Part shown: one piece after another, positions 43,668 through 52,512 of the stretch
Numbering within the stretch: position 1 is the stretch's first letter
Layout of the letters: the number at the start of each line of letters is the position of its first letter
Assembly (NCBI RefSeq): GCF_044923475.1
Contig: NZ_CP137338.1
Coordinates: 1,426,001-1,490,000 of the forward strand
From: JAAURS01 sp044923475
GTDB lineage: Bacteria; Cyanobacteriota; Cyanobacteriia; Thermosynechococcales; Thermosynechococcaceae
Length of the DNA: 64,000 nt
Direction of reading: 5' to 3'
Notes under the pieces: model-generated
What the model was told of the DNA's origin: nothing
What the model saw: the letters and a program-made list of their open reading frames with translations, nothing else
Database searches by the model: none
Translations under genes and position numbers: made by a program

Positions 43668-44960
43668 TTAAGGCGTGTTAGCTGGAATCCGATTGGCGGA
43701 CTCTGCCGCCGGACGTGCGGAATCGGGGAGAGAGGGAATTGAAATTCCTTTCTCGGCTTGAATGCGCTTTATCACCTCTAAAAAGGCATTGACTTCGCAG
43801 TACAGATCTTGCTCGCTAAAGACCTCCCTCGAGCGATCGCTATAGCGCTGGCGCGCCTCAGTATCGGCCATTTCGAGGATGGCTCCGACCAATGCATCGA
43901 CCTTGCCGCAGGGATAGACCAGACCGTTATATCGATGGCGGACGGTATCGCTATAGCCCCAGTTGCCGCAGCGATCGCTCAAAATGGGCGGAGTCCCGGA
44001 GACCATCGCCTCGGACACGACCAAGGGGTGGGGGTCGATCCACGACGTACAGACAAATACGTCTAATGCTGCAAAGTAAAGCGGAATTTTGGACTGGTTG
44101 ACAAAGCCGTAGTTGATGACTTCGCCATCAAGCTGTTCGATCCGCTGGTTGATGGCGGCATCTAAGTCTCCGCCGCCGAACAAAACTCCCCGCACCCGAG
44201 GATCTTTCCGGTGGGCTTTGGCGATCGCATCGATAAATTCGAAGGGATTCTTGCGTTCGATGTATTTGCCCATAAAGCCGTAAAGGACAGTATTTTCATC
44301 CCATGCAAGCTCCTGGCGGATGCGCTGGACTTCCTCTGGCTGGGCGGCAATGGTTTGCTGGAACCGATCGCCATCGACGGGGTGACAGCCGCGAACGATT
44401 TTGCGATCGGGCACCCCATAGTGGCGCAGGTGAACCTCATTGTGATCCCCGCAGGACAGCCAGTAATCTGCCACGTTGTTCATCCAGGGGTACAAGATCG
44501 CCATTGCAATCAAGCGCAGGCGACCGTAGCGACCGTCAGACATCATGCTGGCATCGTTTTGCATGATCAGGGAAATGCCGCGAAGTTTGCAAAGGGCCGC
44601 CGTCAAGCGATAGGAGTAGTTGACAAAGCTCTGCATGAAAATGGCATCGAAGTTTTGAGGGGTCAGCCGATCGAACAACCCCGGACTAATGACATTCTTT
44701 TTGCGCTGGGCGGGGACTTTTCCCGATAAATCTTTCAAATACTCGTAGGAATAGCCGCTTAAAAGATCCACGTCCCACGGTTTAGCCTGATCGCCTAAAA
44801 AACTATCTCCCGCAGACTGATTTTCATTGGATAAATAAAGGACTTTGAGCGAAACCCCAGGTTGCTCGCTGAGCTTGCGCCAAAGGGGACCGTGGTGCTG
44901 AGTGGGATGGGTAAAAACCACTCCCAGGCGGAATACGTCATTATGCATAGAATTTTTCAC
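43668..44960 (-). CDS. GT4-family glycosyltransferase (c)
   Basis: A 430-residue GT4-like enzyme. It opens with LGVVFTHPTQHHGPLWRKLSEQ, which fits a GT-B acceptor domain acting on lipid-linked sugars. The donor half includes LYGFMGKYIERKNPFEFIDAIAKA, GVLFGGGDLDAAINQRIEQLDGEV and the motif SWIDPHPLVVSEAMVSGTPPILSD. The C-terminus is Pro/Ala-rich and probably disordered. The first methionine (44960) has a second in-frame ATG four codons later. Sugar specificity is unknown. Confidence 0.85.
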   Translation of the reverse strand: MKNSMHNDVFRLGVVFTHPTQHHGPLWRKLSEQPGVSLKVLYLSNENQSAGDSFLGDQAKPWDVDLLSGYSYEYLKDLSGKVPAQRKKNVISPGLFDRLTPQNFDAIFMQSFVNYSYRLTAALCKLRGISLIMQNDASMMSDGRYGRLRLIAMAILYPWMNNVADYWLSCGDHNEVHLRHYGVPDRKIVRGCHPVDGDRFQQTIAAQPEEVQRIRQELAWDENTVLYGFMGKYIERKNPFEFIDAIAKAHRKDPRVRGVLFGGGDLDAAINQRIEQLDGEVINYGFVNQSKIPLYFAALDVFVCTSWIDPHPLVVSEAMVSGTPPILSDRCGNWGYSDTVRHRYNGLVYPCGKVDALVGAILEMADTEARQRYSDRSREVFSEQDLYCEVNAFLEVIKRIQAEKGISIPSLPDSARPAAESANRIPANTP

Positions 44961-45062
44961 CCGCGGCAGGCCTAATTTTTAATAACTCGAACGCACGACA
45001 GATAAGATTTGAATGAATGCCAAAATATATCGAAAAGTATCTTAAAAACGATGTTATAACCA

Positions 45063-45953
45063 CTACCAAGTCATATTTTCTTCGTAACCCAGGTCTACGA
45101 GCAACTGTCCGGCTACTTCTTTAAAGGCTTGTTTGTGTCCATCTTTGAAATAGGCTTGCCATCCGCCAATGCTGCCCTTGCCGCCTTTTTTAAAGGTATG
45201 CGATTCCTCCGGATCGAGCGCACGAGACGCAAATTGCGATTTAATTCGCTCTAAAGGCAGGTTGATTTCCAAATAATCCAATATTTGCTCTACAAGGTAT
45301 AGCCTTTTTTCCTCTGAGCCGCCACCGCGCTCTCCGACAAGGTCTTCAAATTTTACGGCCAATGCACTCGGTTCCGCGATCCACCCCTGCCAGCGAGAAA
45401 AATCCGTTCCAATATCGGGTTGCGATAGATTTGAGCCGAAGGGAGAACCCAGAGGCACGCCCTTAATCGAACTCATGAGCTGTTCGTCGAAGCTCGGGTA
45501 CTGACGGTAAATGTCGTGCAGAAAAATTCGCTCCTCTTTCGTGACCCAGCGGGCATGAGAAACAGCTACGTCTCGCAGGTCGCGGTAGATGAAAAAGATT
45601 TTGCAGTTGAATTCTTTGAGAACGTCTAGAATTTCATCGCAGTACATCAAGTGACTTCTGACGATGGAGCCATCTGGAGCAGAGCCGACTTTCCAGCGGA
45701 TGTGGGAAGCTGTATTCATGACACCGCATAGGGCTTGAACTGAAACGATATCGTCCCATTTTTGCAGGTTGTCAATCGAGTACAAAATTTGATAGAGCAA
45801 GTGGGTCCCGCTTTTGGGAAAGGAGTTGCAAATGACCAAGGATTTGGTGGTTTTGCCGCGGAGCTGGTTGAACAGTCTGTCTCGCCAGTATTGGGTGGCC
45901 ATTACGGCATCGCGACCGTGGAGTCGTACGATATCTCGAAGCTGATAGCTCAT
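45063..45953 (-). CDS. Sulfotransferase (1)
   Basis: A 296-residue PAPS-dependent sulfotransferase. The 5'-phosphosulfate-binding loop is NSFPKSGTHLLYQIL, the classic PKSGT form, and the 3'-phosphate-binding segment is IYRDLRDVAVSHARWV. A C-terminal EESHTFKKGGKGSIGGWQAYF corresponds to the KxGxxGxW region of cytosolic-type sulfotransferases. The donor is PAPS and the acceptor is most likely a hydroxyl on the polysaccharide or its lipid-linked precursor (inference from the surrounding glycosyltransferases). The ATG follows the upstream GT stop by six bases. Confidence 0.9.
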   Translation of the reverse strand: MSYQLRDIVRLHGRDAVMATQYWRDRLFNQLRGKTTKSLVICNSFPKSGTHLLYQILYSIDNLQKWDDIVSVQALCGVMNTASHIRWKVGSAPDGSIVRSHLMYCDEILDVLKEFNCKIFFIYRDLRDVAVSHARWVTKEERIFLHDIYRQYPSFDEQLMSSIKGVPLGSPFGSNLSQPDIGTDFSRWQGWIAEPSALAVKFEDLVGERGGGSEEKRLYLVEQILDYLEINLPLERIKSQFASRALDPEESHTFKKGGKGSIGGWQAYFKDGHKQAFKEVAGQLLVDLGYEENMTW

Positions 45954-45959
45954 GGACTA

Positions 45960-47165
45960 TTACCTGAAGGAATCGATAGGGGTGGACTCGGAGGGCATAG
46001 GATGGGGAGATAGCCCCGATGGCAAGGATGGGGACGAGGTATTGGCTTTGAATGAGATTTGTTCGTAGATGCAGGCAACCTGCTCGGCTGTGTTTTCCCA
46101 AGCGAACTGCTTGACGCGCTCCAGCCCCTTTTGAGCCAAGGTTTGGCGGTCTTCCGGGTGGCTGTAAAGCTGTTTTACAGCTTGGGCGATCGCCGCTCGA
46201 TTGTTTGGATCGACCAAAATGGCAGCATCCCCTGCAACCTCAGGCATCGCCGATACATTGCCAGTAATGACGGGCGTGCCGCAGGCCATTGCTTCCAAAA
46301 TGGTCAGCCCGAAACCTTCATAGAAGGACGGAGCCATCAGACAATCAGCAGCATTATAAAGCCGGATTAGGTCCTGTTCGTCAGGCTGCCCCAAGTGAGC
46401 GACGCAAGTGGTTAACGCGTGAGTTTGGATAAACTGACGCTGCGCTTCGGTAAAGTCTGCACCGACTTTCCAAAAATGGATGGGAATGCCCTGCTGCTTC
46501 AGGTCGGCTATGGCCGCCAAAATCCCTGAAATATTTTTGCGGGCATTATTGGATCCCACATTTAACAAGCAAAAGGTATGAGGGGGAAGGGAGTGGCGAT
46601 CGCGTGCCATCTGCCTCTCTTCTGGAGACAAGCGGCAAAACGCTCTATCTACGGCATTGGGCACGATGGTAACGTGCTGGGCCGGAATGTTGAGGTGCTC
46701 GATGACATCCTGTTTCGTGTGGGACGACACCGTAATGAGGCGATCCGCTTGCCGCATTCCTGCAATGCCCCACCGCCAAGCTGTCATGCTAATTAAGGGA
46801 AAGCGGGCGCGTCCTTTAAAGGTTTCCGGCTGAATCAGGTTGATGAGGTCGTGGCAAGTGACGACATTGGGGCGGCCCAATCGGCGCAGCCAGCGGCTGA
46901 GGTCGCCATCGCTGTGGTCGATAATATGAAAAACGTCCGCCTCGATCTGCTTCAAGCGATGGGGATAGCGCCAATAACGCTCGTAGTATTTCTGAATGCC
47001 CGCCATGCCTTTGGCAGCGCCCGCTCCACTGACAGAATATTGGGGATAGTACTCCAAAATCGTCCAGTCCGGGCGAACCGTTTTTAACCCATCGACCAGC
47101 CTATCGGCATAGACATCCATGCTGAAGGAGGCTTTAGGAAATCGACGTAAAATGGCAACGCGCAT
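45960..47165 (-). CDS. GT4-family glycosyltransferase (d)
   Basis: A 401-residue GT4 enzyme starting MRVAILRRFPKASFSMDVYADRLVDGL. The donor domain is textbook: CLLNVGSNNARKNISGIL, FWKVGADFTEAQRQF and PSFYEGFGLTILEAMACGTPVITGNVSAMPEVAGDAAILVDPNN. This matches mannosyl- or glucosyltransferases of family GT4. The C-terminus has a Ser/Pro tail. The gene is followed within six bases by sulfotransferase 1, so both are probably co-translated. Confidence 0.92.
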   Translation of the reverse strand: MRVAILRRFPKASFSMDVYADRLVDGLKTVRPDWTILEYYPQYSVSGAGAAKGMAGIQKYYERYWRYPHRLKQIEADVFHIIDHSDGDLSRWLRRLGRPNVVTCHDLINLIQPETFKGRARFPLISMTAWRWGIAGMRQADRLITVSSHTKQDVIEHLNIPAQHVTIVPNAVDRAFCRLSPEERQMARDRHSLPPHTFCLLNVGSNNARKNISGILAAIADLKQQGIPIHFWKVGADFTEAQRQFIQTHALTTCVAHLGQPDEQDLIRLYNAADCLMAPSFYEGFGLTILEAMACGTPVITGNVSAMPEVAGDAAILVDPNNRAAIAQAVKQLYSHPEDRQTLAQKGLERVKQFAWENTAEQVACIYEQISFKANTSSPSLPSGLSPHPMPSESTPIDSFR

Positions 47166-47245
47166 GGAATTATTCCAGATAAGTAGCTTTTTGACTTGAC
47201 GGTCCGGTTTGGCTGGTTTTTAAGCGACATATTCAAGTGACACAT

Positions 47246-48304
47246 TCAACTGACAAGGGCGCGCAGTCGATTCAACGCGGTATCGATCGGTTTGGGTCGC
47301 AGGTGAGGCGCGTATAGGTAAGAAATCCCTTGTTTTGCCAAGGGCACGGGCATGAGGCCGACCCATAAAAACAGCAGGCTGTAAATAACGCGTTTTGGAA
47401 AGTTATGGCTGGAATATTTCCAAAGCGCTGTAAGTCCCCATCCCATCAATTGGAGGACGCGATCCGAATCCACGGGATGATCTTGGGGTTCTAAGCGCAG
47501 AGAGGCCAGTCGCGACCAGATCCGCCCCAGCGATCGCCGTTCTAAATCCTTTGGGACTGTCAGGTTGAGTTCCTTTGCGCGTTGTTGCAGGAGGGCGAAA
47601 TTTTGGACGTCGTGGGTCACAAACCGCCGGAAACGGCTGCCGGAAACGGCAGTTAAAGCCCACTGGTTGCTGGCGTGAACCCGATACGCCCCTATGGGCT
47701 CGTCGATTCCCGCCAGTTCTCCAGCGTAGAAAGGCGTAGAAATCATCAAGTAATCGTCAGCAGTGGTCTTATATGCATCGGGAATGGGAAATATCGGAAT
47801 CAGGGTTTCTCGGCGATAGGCGTTCCCGCTCATGGGCGAACTCACGTAGCTGCTGGTCTGCAATAATTTGCGCCATACCTCGCCAGCGGCCAAACTCATG
47901 CCCACCGAAGGAATAAAATAGCCCAATGGTTCGCTACTGCCGTCCACAACCTCGAGCCGAAAGTGGACTTTTCCGACCCCTGGTTGAAATGCAGCTACAA
48001 TCTGCTCTACTGCCGCTGGCAATAAATAATCATCTGCATCGAGAAATAAGATAATGTCACCTTTGCACGCTGCAAATCCGGCGTTCAGTGCGGCGGCCTG
48101 CTTGCCGTTAGGTTGAAAAATAGCCCGGATGCGATCTCCATAGGACGTTAGGACAGTTCGAGAGCGGTCAGTCGAGCCGTCGTCCACAACAATAACTTCG
48201 CAATGCTGGTAACTCTGATTCAGGGCGCTGTCAACAGATTGAGGCAAAAACTGCTCGTAATTATAGTTGTTGATAATAATGCTGACCGAAGGGCGAGCAT
48301 TCAC
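47246..48304 (-). CDS. GT2-family glycosyltransferase (e), duplicate of its upstream neighbour
   Basis: A 352-residue inverting GT-A enzyme. Motifs are VSIIINNYNYEQFLPQSVDSAL, VIVVDDGSTDRS (donor aspartates) and ILFLDADDYLLP (DxD). The second half is soluble with a hydrophobic patch near the end (FPKRVIYSLLFLWVGLMPVP). It is strongly similar along its whole length to the GT2 just upstream, and their reading frames overlap by four bases (ATGA), so this is a tandem duplication within the operon. Different acceptors are possible. Confidence 0.9.
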   Translation of the reverse strand: MNARPSVSIIINNYNYEQFLPQSVDSALNQSYQHCEVIVVDDGSTDRSRTVLTSYGDRIRAIFQPNGKQAAALNAGFAACKGDIILFLDADDYLLPAAVEQIVAAFQPGVGKVHFRLEVVDGSSEPLGYFIPSVGMSLAAGEVWRKLLQTSSYVSSPMSGNAYRRETLIPIFPIPDAYKTTADDYLMISTPFYAGELAGIDEPIGAYRVHASNQWALTAVSGSRFRRFVTHDVQNFALLQQRAKELNLTVPKDLERRSLGRIWSRLASLRLEPQDHPVDSDRVLQLMGWGLTALWKYSSHNFPKRVIYSLLFLWVGLMPVPLAKQGISYLYAPHLRPKPIDTALNRLRALVS

Positions 48305-49392
48305 GTGGGTTCTCCTTGCTGTTGAACTTTTTCAGCACGGTTTAGCAGCGGACGCAATCGGTTCAAAATCCACTCCACTGACTTAGGTCGACTTTCTTGC
48401 GCGAACAGCCAACCAATTGCAGGTTTAGCTATGGGTAAGGGTAATAAACCGACTGTTAAGAACCACAAGGTCACGATCGCCCGCTTTTTCCGGTTTAGAT
48501 CGGAATATAGCCAAACGGAACGGATGCCATGATAGATCAAACTAAAGACGCTGTCAGACGGAATCGAATGGTTCTGCGGATCGAGACGCAAAGAGGCGAG
48601 GCGAGCCCACAAGTGGGTATTGGTTCGAAAGAGCAGATCGGAGGGCACGTCGTACCCAAATTCAGTCGCCTTTTTTATGATGAGGTTTTGCTTTCTTAAA
48701 TCGTGCTCGATAAAGGAGCGAAATCGTTTGCCGTCCATGGAGGTGCCCCAATTGTTGCTGCCATGGACGCGATAGCGACCCAGCGCTTCTTCAATGGCTA
48801 ATACTTTTCCATAAAATGCAATGGAGGTCGCAATAAACCCATCGGCAGAAATTCGGTACTCGTCAGCAGGAATCGGGAAGATATGGGTTAAGGCCTCCCG
48901 GCTTAAAGCATTGCCGCTCGTCGGTGCAACGCCGTAAACGCCGCGTTCGAGCAATACAGAGACCACATCCCCCCGTCCTAAGTATTGCCCCCGCGATGGA
49001 TAGGTATATCCTAGAGGTCGACCCTCTCCATCGATAGCATCGAGCAGGAAGTGAACTTTAGCGACACCTGGCTCCCATCTCGACACAATTTTCTCGACGG
49101 CATGGGGCAATAACACATCATCTGCGTCTAAAAACAGAATGATTTCGCCATTGCTAGCTTCAAACCCTGCATTGAACGCAGAAGCCTGTCCCCCATTTTC
49201 TTGGAAAATAGATCGGATGCGATCGCTAAATGAATGGATTACACCCTTAGAATCATCAGTGGAGCCATCATCGACAACAATAACCTCAATATTTGAGTAA
49301 CTTTGATTGCAAGCACTCTCAACAGCTTCTTGGAGAAACCGATCGTAATTGTAGTTATTGACAATAATAGTTACGAGTGGCAGATCTCTCAT
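48301..49392 (-). CDS. GT2-family glycosyltransferase (f)
   Basis: A 363-residue GT2 enzyme starting MRDLPLVTIIVNNYNYDRFLQEAVESA, with VIVVDDGSTDDS and ILFLDADDVLLPHAVEKIV. The region VAPTSGNALSREALTHIFPIP and the end LWFLTVGLLPLPIAKPAIGWLFAQESRPKSVEWILNRLRPLL match the downstream neighbour closely. Both copies share an unusual C-terminal third not seen in simple GT2 enzymes. Its stop overlaps the start of the second copy. The sugar is unknown. Confidence 0.9.
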   Translation of the reverse strand: MRDLPLVTIIVNNYNYDRFLQEAVESACNQSYSNIEVIVVDDGSTDDSKGVIHSFSDRIRSIFQENGGQASAFNAGFEASNGEIILFLDADDVLLPHAVEKIVSRWEPGVAKVHFLLDAIDGEGRPLGYTYPSRGQYLGRGDVVSVLLERGVYGVAPTSGNALSREALTHIFPIPADEYRISADGFIATSIAFYGKVLAIEEALGRYRVHGSNNWGTSMDGKRFRSFIEHDLRKQNLIIKKATEFGYDVPSDLLFRTNTHLWARLASLRLDPQNHSIPSDSVFSLIYHGIRSVWLYSDLNRKKRAIVTLWFLTVGLLPLPIAKPAIGWLFAQESRPKSVEWILNRLRPLLNRAEKVQQQGEPT

Positions 49393-49435
49393 AACTCACC
49401 TTTTACTATGATGAATGCGATATTTACTCAAATTT

Positions 49436-50206
49436 TTAACCATCTACATACCCTAGTTCTTTCAGAAGCTCTCCGTCTGAAAAATACATGATACTTTTGA
49501 GAAGCGGATCTAGTTTTTGCCCCGTACCCACTCGCGATCGATAGACAAATCCTTCTGCCTTTTCCTTCTTTCGAACTTCCTCCGTGTAACGCTCGTAACC
49601 ACCTTCGGGGTTATAACTCGAAGATTTATCGAACATTAAAACTTTTTGCTCCCAAGGCTCTTGAAGATATTCAAAAATGCTCTTCGAGCTACTTTCGGGT
49701 CGATCGACTAAATCTTCATAACGCACTTCGAAGTACTGATCTGAAGGCATGGTCTTGCCGTAATTCCGAGCAGCTTGGATGTAGTCTCTCCATTTATAAA
49801 TGAGGCTTACAGCGGACTTGTATCCCCATCTCGTGCGGGCCGACATTACAACATCTCGACCATCCCGGATAATGTGGATGATCTGGCAATCGGGAAACAA
49901 CGCGTGGATGAAATCAATATGAGGCGTATAGCTAGGAGTTTTGTCGGCCCACCTTTTCTTTCCATATTTCAAAGCATAATCTTCCTTGAATCTATTAAAC
50001 ATATCGGCAATAACGCCATGCCAATATTTTGATTCGGAGTTATATTCCTGGAGCTTTTTCCAATACTTTCCTTCGACCAGACTCCTAAAATCAACTAAGA
50101 AGTCTGTTTCGTTGCCGCAACTAATATTTGAATGGGATTCAAGCATGGTAAATAGTAAAGTTGTGCCAGAACCCGGACATCCAACAACAAAAATAGGTCG
50201 ATTCAT
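49436..50206 (-). CDS. Sulfotransferase (2)
   Basis: A 256-residue sulfotransferase of the bacterial sulfotransferase/heparan-type superfamily. It begins MNRPIFVVGCPGSGTTLLFTMLESH, with the 5'-phosphosulfate loop GCPGSGTT. The 3'-phosphate segment is IHIIRDGRDVVMSARTRWG. RYEDLVDRPE is the usual following conserved block. There is no signal peptide, so it acts in the cytoplasm on precursors or at the inner face of the membrane. It is not closely similar to sulfotransferase 1, which suggests a different acceptor position. Confidence 0.9.
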   Translation of the reverse strand: MNRPIFVVGCPGSGTTLLFTMLESHSNISCGNETDFLVDFRSLVEGKYWKKLQEYNSESKYWHGVIADMFNRFKEDYALKYGKKRWADKTPSYTPHIDFIHALFPDCQIIHIIRDGRDVVMSARTRWGYKSAVSLIYKWRDYIQAARNYGKTMPSDQYFEVRYEDLVDRPESSSKSIFEYLQEPWEQKVLMFDKSSSYNPEGGYERYTEEVRKKEKAEGFVYRSRVGTGQKLDPLLKSIMYFSDGELLKELGYVDG

Positions 50207-50365
50207 GTTTCTAAATATTTAGTGATAAAGGTCGATTCAAACTTTGCTTGATGGCGCTTGTACAATCTAACTAATGTTTGAAATAATGGCAAAAGTTTTG
50301 GTGTAAATGGAAATGGGGAAAATAATGAAGAAAGGGGTAAGGTCTTCCTCTAAAAGGATCTAAAA

Positions 50366-51205
50366 TTATACTTCTCCCATAGCAATAGCTGAAGAGTCTA
50401 TTCCAAACTCGGAGATAACTCTATTTACAAACTCAAGCTGATCGTCTTTGAGGTCTTCGGTGCGCCAGCGAAAGCTACTCCGCGGCTTAACCCGTTCGAG
50501 TTGAGCATTAATGCTTTCATCTTTTTCCAACTCTAAAAATGCAAGTACCTTATCAAGGTATGTTTTAGGGGAATCGCAAAACTCTTCATATCGGATCTCT
50601 AAATAACGATCTGATTGTCCTGAAAGCTTTCGGGCTGAGCTTACATACACCGCCCATCGAAGAATTGCCCTTTTCCACGGACTGAGTGTCGGCCATTCTT
50701 TTTGGAATTGCAGTGGTATCAAACGGAACCAAAACACGGAGTGAATTTCGTTCAGCTCGTCTTTGATCCACGCGTGCTTTAGCATTGAAGACGCTACATC
50801 GCGAGGATCCCTGACTATGTGGACAAACTTAGCATCCACAAAATAGTTCGCGAGTTCTTCTGCGAGCAAGCTATGTCCAGGTGACTTCTCTAGCAAGCGT
50901 TGACCTGATTTAATGCCGCTCAGACGCACTAGTATTTTTTCTAAGTTTGGCAATCCTTTATGAATCAATTCGGGATGTTCGACCACTGACCACATATTGC
51001 GGCGCACCGTGTCATTTTCCGAAAAGTTACACAGTTGTGGCGAGAAGCTTAAAACGTCCGTTAAAATGCTAGTCCCAGACCTGCTACTGCCGAGTATAAA
51101 AATTGGCCTTTTCAGTTCGGTATTGTACGGCCACGGGAATTGTGCTCTGAGGTACTGCTTGAGAAGCATTTTTCTGAACGAAATTTCTTTTAATAAGTTT
51201 TTCAT
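50366..51205 (-). CDS. Sulfotransferase (3)
   Basis: A 279-residue sulfotransferase. The 5'-phosphosulfate loop is FILGSSRSGTSILTDVL, the 3'-phosphate segment IVRDPRDVASSMLKHAWI, then EIRYEEFCDSPKTYLDKV. The N-terminal 30 residues (MKNLLKEISFRKMLLKQYLRAQ) are basic and amphipathic and may touch the membrane. It has the same general fold as sulfotransferase 2, with low similarity. The gene lies between the GT4 at 51300 and sulfotransferase 2, all on the minus strand. Confidence 0.9.
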   Translation of the reverse strand: MKNLLKEISFRKMLLKQYLRAQFPWPYNTELKRPIFILGSSRSGTSILTDVLSFSPQLCNFSENDTVRRNMWSVVEHPELIHKGLPNLEKILVRLSGIKSGQRLLEKSPGHSLLAEELANYFVDAKFVHIVRDPRDVASSMLKHAWIKDELNEIHSVFWFRLIPLQFQKEWPTLSPWKRAILRWAVYVSSARKLSGQSDRYLEIRYEEFCDSPKTYLDKVLAFLELEKDESINAQLERVKPRSSFRWRTEDLKDDQLEFVNRVISEFGIDSSAIAMGEV

Positions 51206-51299
51206 AGATTGGTATGTCCCATTACATAAATACGTAGCATAAGAATTTAAAGAGGTTGACTTCCATGTAGACTCGCATCACGGATAGAGCTTTTGGAAA

Positions 51300-52460
51300 T
51301 CAAAGGAGTCCTTCCAATAGTTGGTAAACTGTCTTGCCCGCGATATCCCAAGATAATCGGTTATGATATTCGCTCCAGCTAGAAAAGGCCAGTTCTCGAT
51401 ATTCGGAATAATTGCCGAACACATTAACAATATAATCGCAATATTCTGAGATGTCAGCATCTCGATCGAAAAGTTGTCCGTTAAAACCGTTGCGGATAGC
51501 TGTAGGCACGCCACCGATCGATCTGGCAATACAGGGCACCCCCAACGAATTGGCTTCACAAAATACGACGCCAAAGCACTCGGCTAGAGTAGGCAAAATT
51601 AGAAAATGAGATTCCATGATTATATTGCGAAGCCGATTGCGGCCCTCATCTGTGCCTTTACTGATAAAACCCAAAGGCTTTACAAAGTCGGGAGTAGGCT
51701 CCGGAATGAGGGGGGTGCACCCAATCACAGTCAATTCAACCTTTAGGCCAGACGCATTCAGCTGTTTTGCCACCTCATAGGCGGTGTCTCCCCCTTTTCT
51801 TTTCCAATCCATACCGAGAAACAGGAGTTTGCAGACATCGGATGACCTCGCATCTATCCTCCGACTGATGTCTTCGAATTTTATCTCGGTGTCGATATTG
51901 GCTCCAAAAGGCACGACTTTTACTTTGTTAGGATCTGCACCATAAGCTTCAATAGCTGTCTTGGCTGCCCAGTCAGATGCATAAATGGCTAGACTGCATT
52001 TTTGCAAAGCATTCTCTTCTAGCCAGTTCCACTCTCGCATTACGCTCTCATCCAGATTCGTATATTGCTCGTAAAAATTGTGCAGTCCGGCAAAAGTTGC
52101 ATCAGCCCAGAAGACAACCGGACGATCGCATTCTAAGTAAGCAGTCGGAATGCTCGTAGCACTAAAGACAACATCTGCGTCGGAATTTTTAAGCTTCTGG
52201 CTGATTTGTCGAGCATAATTTTTAAGCATCCAAGGATCTGCATTCGGCAAGTAAGTTTTCTTATTAATAAATTTGCAATAAGCTTTTTTGAATTTATAAA
52301 TCCCCTTAAAGATCTCAGGTTCGTTCAAAGGGCCCATATAGTCGAGGACAACCTGTTGCTTGAGAAGTGACTGAGCAATGTAGTAACCCAGGCCAGACCA
52401 CTCTTTTCTACCTTGAAGACTTCGAGAATCATAGGGAGTTACATATGCTACTTTCATCAA
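51300..52460 (-). CDS. GT4-family glycosyltransferase (g)
   Basis: A 386-residue GT4 enzyme starting MMKVAYVTPYDSRSLQGRKEWSGLGYYIAQSL (the second methionine may be the true start). The acceptor domain has SGLGYYIAQ. The donor domain has CKLLFLGMDWKRKGGDTAYEVAKQL and the catalytic-site motif LPTLAECFGVVFCEANSLGVPCIARSIGGVPTAI. The text KRKGGDTAYE is typical of cyanobacterial GT4 proteins in exopolysaccharide loci. It follows the ABC exporter gene by about 50 bases. Confidence 0.9.
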   Translation of the reverse strand: MMKVAYVTPYDSRSLQGRKEWSGLGYYIAQSLLKQQVVLDYMGPLNEPEIFKGIYKFKKAYCKFINKKTYLPNADPWMLKNYARQISQKLKNSDADVVFSATSIPTAYLECDRPVVFWADATFAGLHNFYEQYTNLDESVMREWNWLEENALQKCSLAIYASDWAAKTAIEAYGADPNKVKVVPFGANIDTEIKFEDISRRIDARSSDVCKLLFLGMDWKRKGGDTAYEVAKQLNASGLKVELTVIGCTPLIPEPTPDFVKPLGFISKGTDEGRNRLRNIIMESHFLILPTLAECFGVVFCEANSLGVPCIARSIGGVPTAIRNGFNGQLFDRDADISEYCDYIVNVFGNYSEYRELAFSSWSEYHNRLSWDIAGKTVYQLLEGLL

Positions 52461-52512
52461 TTATTACCTGCACGCCTAGAAATTAAAATAGGTGCTCTGA
52501 AATCCATTTAGC

